Source of the DNA: Elusimicrobiota bacterium
Lineage (GTDB): Bacteria; Elusimicrobiota; Elusimicrobia; 2-01-FULL-59-12; JACPXA01
DNA length: 32,066 bases
NCBI GenBank assembly: GCA_016196785.1
Contig: JACPXA010000263.1
Span: 1-32,066 of the forward strand
Direction of reading: 5' to 3'
In this document: positions 24,117 through 29,800 of the stretch, piece after piece
How positions within the stretch are numbered: position 1 is the first letter of the stretch
Layout: the number at the start of each line of letters is the position of its first letter
The notes under the pieces: generated by a model
Told to the model about the DNA's origin: nothing
Seen by the model: only the letters and a program-made list of their open reading frames with translations
The model's database searches: none
Program-made: the position numbers and the translations under genes

Positions 24117-24152
24117 CCAGTGTAGTCATTTCGGCTAAGAGGAGTTATTCCA

Positions 24153-24305
24153 GTGGCTGAGCGGGTTATCGTCACGTTAGCGTGTAGTGAATGCAAACGC
24201 CGGAACTATCACTTTGCCCGTGGGAAGAAGAAGGAGTTCAAACTCGAGCTTAAGAAGTTTTGCCGGGCCTGTGGGCATCAGACCCTCCACCGAGAGACCA
24301 AATAG
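24153..24305 (+). CDS. rpmG: 50S ribosomal protein bL33
   Basis: A 50-residue bL33 from GTG 24153 with AAGAGGAG eight bases upstream: VAERVIVTLACSECKRRNYH, later KKFCRACGHQTLHRETK. Two CxxC pairs (CSEC, CRAC) form a zinc ribbon, so it is the zinc-dependent form of L33. The position between a tRNA-Thr and tRNA-Trp/secE is the usual one, except that tuf is missing. Confidence 0.95.
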   Translation: MAERVIVTLACSECKRRNYHFARGKKKEFKLELKKFCRACGHQTLHRETK

Positions 24306-24313
24306 CATTTAGA

Positions 24314-24343
24314 TTGACAGACAATGCAAAAGTTCGGTACAAT
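24314..24343 (+). promoter_or_regulatory. Promoter directly ahead of a terminator hairpin
   Basis: TTGACA (24314-24319), an 18-base spacer and TACAAT (24338-24343). Transcription would start near 24350, exactly at the first base of an intrinsic terminator (24351-24376). It is the only consensus-like promoter I see ahead of tRNA-Trp, secE, nusG, rplK and rplA. Confidence 0.7.
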
Positions 24344-24350
24344 AAAATCA

Positions 24351-24376
24351 CCCTTCGGCTCGCGAGGGGCCTTTTT
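24351..24376 (+). terminator. Intrinsic terminator of rpmG unit, or attenuator
   Basis: A 7-bp stem CCCTTCG/CGAGGGG (one T-G wobble, loop GCTCG) is followed by CC and five T, with another T run (24382-24386) soon after. It ends the tRNA-Gly/tRNA-Thr/rpmG transcript. Because a promoter sits immediately upstream, it may also attenuate the next unit. Confidence 0.75.
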
Positions 24377-24701
24377 ATGTCTTTTTAAGGATTACCTCTT
24401 GGGGAGGAGTTCAGCGACGAGCACCGCTTCGAACAACGTTCCTTTCAGGGGAGAGTTCAGCGAGCGACAGCCAAGGGAGTATGGATTCCTTGTTTGGGGA
24501 AACGATTCACGGGGCGAGAGATCCAGGAGTGGGTTCAGTGAGGCGGCCGGAAACGTTTCGCGAAGAAATCGTAGAGAGCACCGCCGAACGCCGAGGAATG
24601 GGGGAACCTAGGTTCCCCCTTGGCGAGCGCCGCTGCGTAGCAATTCCTACGAAGCAGCGGTCTTCAGACCCGAATGCCGAAGGCATGAGGGCGCGATTTA
24701 A
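24377..24701 (+). other. 325-base gene-free, hairpin-rich leader region
   Basis: No convincing protein gene lies here. Visible structure: three GAGTTCAGCGA-like repeats (24407-24417, 24453-24463, and GGGTTCAGTGA at 24531-24541), a 20-bp perfect palindrome at 24600, CCGCTGCGTAG against CTACGAAGCAGCGG (about 24629-24660), and CCC-GA-ATGCC-GAA-GGCAT-GA-GGG (about 24669-24691). The conserved motifs of RNase P RNA, tmRNA and SRP RNA are absent. It may be a long regulatory leader or an uncharacterised RNA upstream of the tRNA-Trp/secE unit. Confidence 0.5.
24600..24619. repeat. 20-bp perfect palindrome
   Basis: GGGGGAACCT is followed immediately by its reverse complement AGGTTCCCCC, with no loop. 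As RNA it gives an eight-to-ten-pair stem, and as DNA it is a possible protein-binding site. It lies in the middle of the unexplained leader. Confidence 0.9.
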
Positions 24702-24774
24702 GGGGGTGTCCGTTAATTGGTTAAACGGCCGGTCTCCAAAACCGGTCCTGTAGGTTCGAGTCCTACCACCCCCG
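24702..24774 (+). tRNA. tRNA-Trp (anticodon CCA)
   Basis: 73 bases: acceptor GGGGGTG/CACCCCC, D arm CGTT/AACG, anticodon stem CCGGT/ACCGG around CTCCAAA (anticodon CCA), T arm GTAGG-TTCGAGT-CCTAC, discriminator G, CCA encoded at 24775-24777. It directly precedes secE, a widespread arrangement. Confidence 0.96.
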
Positions 24775-24792
24775 CCAGTATGGGAGCAGTGA

Positions 24793-24972
24793 GTGCCACC
24801 ACTTGTTCAATTTTTTAAAGAAGCATGGAACGAACTCAAACTCGTCAACTGGTTGTCGAGGAAGCAGGTGATCGCCTCCACCGTGGTGATCATTCTGCTG
24901 GTGATCGTCGTGGCGATCTTTGTCGGGGTGATTGATCTGGTGTTGACGAGGGTCCTGGCGGTTCTGTTGTAA
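24793..24972 (+). CDS. secE: Preprotein translocase subunit SecE
   Basis: A 59-residue single-span SecE that clamps SecY in the Sec translocon. VQFFKEAWNELKLVNWLSRK is the amphipathic conserved region, followed by the span VIASTVVIILLVIVVAIFVGVIDLVL. GTG 24793 follows GGGAG at good spacing, 16 bases after the CCA of tRNA-Trp. nusG starts six bases after its stop. Confidence 0.94.
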   Translation: MPPLVQFFKEAWNELKLVNWLSRKQVIASTVVIILLVIVVAIFVGVIDLVLTRVLAVLL

Positions 24973-24978
24973 CCCGTT

Positions 24979-25509
24979 ATGGAACGTGGATGGTACGTGA
25001 TTCATACCTACTCAGGCCATGAGGACAAGGTGAAGGCCGCCTTAGAGAAGGCAGTCACGAACCTTGGCCTGCAGAACAAGATCTTTCAGGTGTTGATCCC
25101 AACGGAAGAAGTCGTCGAAATCAAGCGAAACAAGAAACAGATCAAGAAACGGAAGTTCTTCCCAGGGTATGTCATCGCCGACTTGATTGTGGATAATGAA
25201 ACCTACTGGACCATCCGGAACACGGCGGGGGTGACCGGTTTTCTCGGAGGGATCAAGCCCACCCCCCTCAACTCGGAGGACGTCAAAAATCTTCTAGAAT
25301 TGTCCACCGCTCCCCCTGGCCAGAAGCCGAAGCCGGCCATCCAGTTTATGAAGGATGAGAGCGTGCGGATCATTGATGGCCCCTTCCGGCATTTCATCGG
25401 GGTCGTGGAAACCGTCAACGAGGAACGTGGGAAACTGAGGGTCATGGTGTCCATTTTTGGTCGCCCCACCCCGGTGGAGCTCGACTTCCTCCAAGTTGAG
25501 AAGTTATAG
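24979..25509 (+). CDS. nusG: Transcription termination/antitermination factor NusG
   Basis: A 176-residue NusG. The NGN domain (GWYVIHTYSGHEDKV, IPTEEVVEIKRNKK, RKFFPGYVIADL, TWTIRNTAGVTGFLG-type segment) binds RNA polymerase. The C-terminal KOW domain (VRIIDGPFRHFIGVVETVNE, then LRVMVSIFGRPTPVELDF) contacts Rho or ribosomal protein S10. No insertion domain is present. The order secE-nusG-rplK-rplA is conserved. Confidence 0.96.
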   Translation: MERGWYVIHTYSGHEDKVKAALEKAVTNLGLQNKIFQVLIPTEEVVEIKRNKKQIKKRKFFPGYVIADLIVDNETYWTIRNTAGVTGFLGGIKPTPLNSEDVKNLLELSTAPPGQKPKPAIQFMKDESVRIIDGPFRHFIGVVETVNEERGKLRVMVSIFGRPTPVELDFLQVEKL

Positions 25510-25522
25510 AAGGGACTAGTGT

Positions 25523-25972
25523 ATGGCGAAGAAAGTCAAAACACAGATTAAGCTACAGATCCCGGCGGGTGCCGCGAACCCCGCACCGCCCGTCGGGCCA
25601 GCGCTGGGACAGCATGGCGTCAACATCATGGAGTTCTGCCAACAGTTCAATACCCGGACCAAGACCATGGAAGCCGGGATGACCATCCCCATCGTCATTA
25701 CCGTCTATGAGGATCGCTCCTTTAGTTTCATCACGAAAATGCCACCCATCTCGGCGCTCTTAAAGAAAGCGGCTGGACTGGCCAAGGCATCCGGCGTACC
25801 CAATCGAACCAAGGTTGGCAAGGTCACCACTACCCAGGTCGAGGCCATCGCCAAGCAAAAGCTGCCGGACCTCAACACGCGGGATCTGGCGGCGGCCATG
25901 CAAATGGTCCGGGGAACCGCCCGCAGCATGGGCATCGAGGTGGTGGGCGTGGGTGGAGGGCTAGAGGAATGA
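25523..25972 (+). CDS. rplK: 50S ribosomal protein uL11
   Basis: A 149-residue uL11 with the N-terminal IKLQIPAGAANPAPPVGPALG motif that contacts elongation factors and thiostrepton-type drugs, and the RNA-binding C domain (MPPISALLKKAAGL, TRDLAAAMQMVRGTARSMGI). It is slightly longer than the usual 141-144 residues because of the GVGGGLEE tail. ATG 25523 follows AGAAGGGA. Its stop overlaps the rplA start (ATGA). Confidence 0.96.
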   Translation: MAKKVKTQIKLQIPAGAANPAPPVGPALGQHGVNIMEFCQQFNTRTKTMEAGMTIPIVITVYEDRSFSFITKMPPISALLKKAAGLAKASGVPNRTKVGKVTTTQVEAIAKQKLPDLNTRDLAAAMQMVRGTARSMGIEVVGVGGGLEE

Positions 25973-26655
25973 GCAAACGCATGGCAACGCTGACCACCCA
26001 GGTGGACCGGACCAAGGTATATTCCCTGGCGGAGGCGGTGACGCTGGTCAAACAGACGGCGACGGCCAAGTTTCCCGAGACGGTGGAACTCCATGTACGC
26101 CTCGGGGTGGATCCAAAGCAGTCCGACCAGCACGTTCGTGGGAATGCCCTCTTGCCGCATGGGACGGGGAAGACCCGGCGGGTGGTCGTCGTCGCCAAGG
26201 GGGAGAAGCTCAAGGAAGCGGAGGCCTCAGGGGCTGATGTCTCCGGTGGGGAGGATCTGGTCGAGCGGATCGCCAAAGGGTGGATGGAATTTGACGTGCT
26301 GGTGGCAACGCCGGATGCCATGAAGGACCTCTCGCGGCTCGGCAAACTCCTCGGTCCCAAAGGGTTGATGCCCAACCCCAAGGCCGGGACCGTGACCTTT
26401 GAGATCGCCCGCGCCGTCAAGGAACTCAAAGCCGGACGGATTGAATTGAAGGTGGACGCCCTCAGCATTATCCACTGTCCCATTGGCAAGGCATCGTTCT
26501 CCGCAGAGCAACTAGCCGCCAACGCCCAAGCAGTGCTGCAAACCCTCCTCGCCGCAAAGCCGGCGGCGGCCAAGGGACAGTATCTCCGCAGTATCACCGT
26601 GGCCTCGACGATGGGGCCGGGGATTCGGGTTGACCCGACACAAAAGTTCGCCTAA
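25969..26655 (+). CDS. rplA: 50S ribosomal protein uL1
   Basis: A 228-residue uL1 of the mobile L1 stalk. Family segments are YSLAEAVTLVKQTATAKFPE, GVDPKQSDQHVRGNALLPHGTGK, LGKLLGPKGLMPNPKAGTV and IGKASFSAEQLAANAQAVL. The N terminus is about ten residues shorter than the common form. L1 usually represses its own rplK-rplA mRNA. Here the gene is followed after 8 bases by hppA, not by rplJ-rplL. Confidence 0.96.
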   Translation: MSKRMATLTTQVDRTKVYSLAEAVTLVKQTATAKFPETVELHVRLGVDPKQSDQHVRGNALLPHGTGKTRRVVVVAKGEKLKEAEASGADVSGGEDLVERIAKGWMEFDVLVATPDAMKDLSRLGKLLGPKGLMPNPKAGTVTFEIARAVKELKAGRIELKVDALSIIHCPIGKASFSAEQLAANAQAVLQTLLAAKPAAAKGQYLRSITVASTMGPGIRVDPTQKFA

Positions 26656-26663
26656 CGAATCCA

Positions 26664-28766
26664 TTGCTGATCAGCGTTCTCGCGGTTAGCCTCCTTGCCC
26701 TGCTGTTTGCCGCGGTCCTCGCGATGGACGTCCTCCGTCGAGACACCGGGACCCCCGAGATGCGGGTGGTCTCGGATGCCATTCGAGAGGGGGCCCAAGC
26801 TTTCTTGCGGCGTCAGTACCTCACCATCGGCATCCTCACGTTCGTTGTTTCACTCATCATCGCCGGTCTCTATATCCTGGTCAAGCACCAGGTCAGCACC
26901 GCCCTGACGACGGCTTTCGCCTTCCTCGTGGGGGCCTTTTGCTCGGCGCTCTCCGGCTACCTCGGGATGTCTATTGCCATCCGTGCGAACATCCGAACCG
27001 CCAGCGCTGCCCGCCGTAGCCAGAGCGAGGCACTGATGATTGCTCTGCGGGGTGGGGCGGTCTCCGGGGTCACCATCGTGGCCTTGAGCCTGCTCGGGGT
27101 GGGCGGGCTGTTTTGGCTGTTGGGAGGGATGCAGAACCCTTGGGAGGTCCCGCTCAAGCTGGTCGGGTTTGGGTTTGGAGCGAGTTTCGTCGCGCTCTTT
27201 GCTCAACTAGGCGGTGGGATTTACACCAAAGCCGCTGATGTTGGGGCAGACCTCGTGGGCAAGGTCGAGGCGGGCATCCCCGAAGATGATCAGCGAAACC
27301 CCGCTGTGATCGCAGACCTAGTCGGGGATAACGTGGGCGACTGTGCCGGACGTGGCGCCGACCTCTTTGAATCCACCGCGGCGGAAAACATCGGGGCGAT
27401 GATCCTTGGTGTGGCGCTCTACCCCTATTTTGGGATTCGAGGAGTGATGTTTCCTTTAGTCGCTCGAGCCTTTGGGTTGCTTGCCTCCATGGTCGGTGTG
27501 ATGGTGGTGCGTGGGCAAAGGAGCGTGGACGGTGAGGAGAGGGATCCTATGACCGCGCTCAACCAGGGGTTCTACGTCACGTCCCTCTTGGCCGCGATGG
27601 GATTGTACGTCGCCACCCGCTGGTTACTGGGCAATAACCTGTGGCTCTTCGCGGCGGGCTTGATCGGCCTGATCACCAGTTGGCTCTTTCTCTATATCAC
27701 CCTGTACTACACTGACCACCGCTTTCGGCCGGTACTCTCCATCGTGAAGGCCTCCCAGACAGGGCCCGCGACCAACATCATTACGGGACTTGCGGTGGCG
27801 CTAGAGTGTACAGCCTTGCCGGTGATCGTGATCTCGCTCGCCCTGGTGGGGTCCTATGCGTGCGGGGTGCATGGCCTGGCTCAGTTCTTGGGAATTTCTT
27901 CGCTCAGCGCCGGGCTCTATGGCACGGCGGTCGCCACGATGGGGATGCTCTCCGTATGCGCATATATCCTCGCCATGGACACCTTTGGCCCAATCACCGA
28001 TAACGCTTCGGGGATCATTGAGATGAGCGGCCAGTCCGAGGAGGTCCATCGCAAAGCCGCTCGGCTCGATGCCGTGGGGAATACCACCAAGGCCCTCACG
28101 AAAGGCTATGCCATTGGCTCCGCGGCGCTGGCGGCGTTCCTCTTGTTTGCCGCCTACCTGGACGAGGTGCGGCACCTCACCGGGGTGTCCCACCACGTGG
28201 TGAACCTGGCCAGGGTGGAGGTGTTTACCGGCGGCATGCTCGGGGTCATGCTGGTGTTCCTATTTTCGTCGCTCGCGATCCGCGCCGTCGGCAAAGCGGC
28301 TGGATATGTCATCCAGGAGGTTCGTCTCCAGTTTCGAGAGACCCCCGACATTCTCACCGGGCAAGCCAAGCCCAACTATGCCCGATGTGTGGATATCGTC
28401 ACCAAAGGCGCCCTGAAAGAGATGATCCTGCCAGGTCTCTTGGTGGTCGCGATGCCGATCGCCGTCGGGCTCATCTTTCGAGGTCTCGGAACAGGGGTGG
28501 AGAGCGTGGCGGCCCTCTTGATGGTAGGGACCATCGGCGGGATCCTCTTGGCCACCTTCATGAATAACGGTGGGGGCGCGTGGGACAACGCCAAAAAGTT
28601 TGTTGAAGCTGGTTCCTATGGTGGAAAAGGATCCGACACGCACAAGGCCACCGTTGTTGGCGACACCGTGGGCGATCCACTGAAGGATACCGCCGGCCCT
28701 TCCCTGCATGTCCTGATCAAACTCCTCGCGACCATCACCCTCGTCCTCGCCCCCCTGTTCGTCTAG
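26664..28766 (+). CDS. hppA: Membrane-bound pyrophosphatase, K+-independent H+-pumping type
   Basis: A 700-residue, roughly 16-span pump that hydrolyses pyrophosphate to export protons. The catalytic core is seen at about 184-237: GGGIYTKAADVGADLVGKVE, AGIPEDDQRNPAVIADLVGD, NVGDCAGRGADLFES, with DDQRN and CAGRG slightly altered from the usual DDPRN and CAGMG. GNTTKALTKG (about 472-481) has Lys where K+-dependent enzymes have Ala, predicting K+ independence and H+ rather than Na+ transport. The C-terminal NNGGGAWDNAKKF, THKATVVGDTVGDPLKDTAGPS is intact. TTG start 8 bases after rplA; the stop overlaps a palindromic element. Confidence 0.95.
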   Translation: MLISVLAVSLLALLFAAVLAMDVLRRDTGTPEMRVVSDAIREGAQAFLRRQYLTIGILTFVVSLIIAGLYILVKHQVSTALTTAFAFLVGAFCSALSGYLGMSIAIRANIRTASAARRSQSEALMIALRGGAVSGVTIVALSLLGVGGLFWLLGGMQNPWEVPLKLVGFGFGASFVALFAQLGGGIYTKAADVGADLVGKVEAGIPEDDQRNPAVIADLVGDNVGDCAGRGADLFESTAAENIGAMILGVALYPYFGIRGVMFPLVARAFGLLASMVGVMVVRGQRSVDGEERDPMTALNQGFYVTSLLAAMGLYVATRWLLGNNLWLFAAGLIGLITSWLFLYITLYYTDHRFRPVLSIVKASQTGPATNIITGLAVALECTALPVIVISLALVGSYACGVHGLAQFLGISSLSAGLYGTAVATMGMLSVCAYILAMDTFGPITDNASGIIEMSGQSEEVHRKAARLDAVGNTTKALTKGYAIGSAALAAFLLFAAYLDEVRHLTGVSHHVVNLARVEVFTGGMLGVMLVFLFSSLAIRAVGKAAGYVIQEVRLQFRETPDILTGQAKPNYARCVDIVTKGALKEMILPGLLVVAMPIAVGLIFRGLGTGVESVAALLMVGTIGGILLATFMNNGGGAWDNAKKFVEAGSYGGKGSDTHKATVVGDTVGDPLKDTAGPSLHVLIKLLATITLVLAPLFV

Positions 28767-28886
28767 GAGCCTGAGCAAATACTCTCTTCGTCGTCATTCC
28801 CGCGGCTGTAAGCGGGAATCCAGAGACGTTAACGACACTGGATCCCCGCTTTCGCGGGGATGACAAACTAATTGCTCAGGCTCCCT
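28765..28886. repeat. 122-bp palindromic element after hppA
   Basis: The outer arms AGGAGCCTGAGCAA (28765-28778) and TTGCTCAGGCTCCCT (28872-28886) are inverted complements with one extra base. Inside is a GTCATTCCCGC...GCGGGGATGAC unit (28792-28863) containing TTCCCGC/GCGGGAA and ATCCCCGC/GCGGGGAT hairpins. The inner unit is the same type as at 31420. The left arm covers the second and third bases of the hppA stop codon, and the structure could act as a transcript 3' end. Confidence 0.85.
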
Positions 28887-28927
28887 AGAACTCCGCCATC
28901 GCCACTGGTGCCATCCTTAACAAGTCT

Positions 28928-29094
28928 TTAACCGGGTTAATTTTCGATTAACATCTACCACACTGGCTGAGTCGCTGTTGCTTGTTGACCAACAAAACGG
29001 TCGGAAATCACATCTATAAATTAATGCGTTTTTTTGTTTCGAGAAACGTAAAGTTGAAGTCCGCTTCACACCTGATCTTTCCCCTTGACAAGGG
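28928..29094 (+). promoter_or_regulatory. Three short palindromes ahead of the MerR-receiver gene
   Basis: Perfect palindromes TTAACC-G-GGTTAA (28928-28940), TTGTTG-AC-CAACAA (28982-28995) and CCCTTG-A-CAAGGG (29082-29094) lie in an AT-rich region. The third contains TTGACA (29085-29090), a -35-like hexamer, though no good -10 is seen 17-19 bases later. They are candidate operators for the regulator downstream. The 28887-29137 region holds no gene. Confidence 0.45.
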
Positions 29095-29137
29095 ACCAAT
29101 ACCAGAGTAGGAGAGGAGTGGGAAGCAGAGACCAGCA

Positions 29138-29800
29138 ATGGCGAACATTAAAACCAACCAATGGGTCAAGATCGGGGAAGTGGCGAGGCAGGCCGGTGTC
29201 TTAGCCTCCACAGTGCGGTACTACACCGACCTTGGCTTGTTGGAAACTGTGGGCGAGACCCCGGGCGGGCAGCACCTCTACGACGTAGGGGAAACCTTGG
29301 CCCGGATCGCGCGGATCCGCTGGTTGGAACAGCGGGGGATGGACCTGCAAGAGATTAAAGCGGAATTTAATCCCCAACGCCGGCTGGTTCGGGTACTGGT
29401 GGTAGATGATGAACCCACGGTCGGAGAACTGATGGGGGCGGTACTCCAGGGGCGGGTCGCGACGGAGCTTCGGGTTGCGCGAGACGGCTTTTCAGCGGGG
29501 GAGATGCTGGCCGAGTACTTGCCGGATCTGGTGGTGCTCGATCTGCGGCTGCCGGGGATCGATGGGATAGAGCTGTGTCGGCGGATGCGGCGGACGCCTC
29601 GGTTTCAGGCCACGAAGATCTTAGCGATCACGGGATATGACACCCCGGAAACGCGCACCGAGATTCTAGCTGCGGGAGCGGACGGGTATCTCCCCAAACC
29701 GTTTACCCTCACCGAGCTGGGGCAACAGCTCGAGACGTTGCTGAAGCCGCCGGCTCCTCCGCAGGGAGGGACGCCGGCCAAGGTTAGAGGAACACCATGA
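29138..29800 (+). CDS. MerR-type HTH fused to a response-regulator receiver domain
   Basis: A 220-residue regulator with reversed order: the DNA-binding part is N-terminal (residues 9-78, KIGEVARQAGVLASTVRYYT, DLGLLE, GGQHLYDVGETLARI) and the receiver is C-terminal (84-205). The receiver is complete: acidic pair Asp90/Asp91 in LVVDDEPT, phospho-acceptor Asp135 in VLDLRLPGIDG, Thr165 in AITGYD and Lys187 in YLPKPF. No histidine kinase is in the window. It probably binds palindromes upstream and controls the outer-membrane/NHL operon that overlaps it (ATGA). The dimer coiled coil usual in MerR proteins seems to be replaced by the receiver. Confidence 0.92.
   Translation: MANIKTNQWVKIGEVARQAGVLASTVRYYTDLGLLETVGETPGGQHLYDVGETLARIARIRWLEQRGMDLQEIKAEFNPQRRLVRVLVVDDEPTVGELMGAVLQGRVATELRVARDGFSAGEMLAEYLPDLVVLDLRLPGIDGIELCRRMRRTPRFQATKILAITGYDTPETRTEILAAGADGYLPKPFTLTELGQQLETLLKPPAPPQGGTPAKVRGTP

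Noticed and set aside
24407..24541. Three GTTCAGYGA repeats as a CRISPR or iteron array
   Set aside because: Units are only about 11 bases, spacing is uneven (46 and 78 bases) and no cas or replication gene is near.
24324..24611. 95-codon plus-strand frame in the gene-free leader
   Set aside because: It runs through the terminator hairpin, has no ribosome binding site, and its product is Arg/Ser/Gly-rich without protein-like pattern.
24377..24701. RNase P RNA, tmRNA or SRP RNA
   Set aside because: I looked for GAGGAAAGTCC, the tRNA-like ends of tmRNA, and the GGAAGGAAGCAGCC core of SRP RNA and found none.
24481..24753. 90-codon frame ending inside tRNA-Trp
   Set aside because: It overlaps the tRNA by about 50 bases and lacks a ribosome binding site; the RNA structure explains the sequence better.
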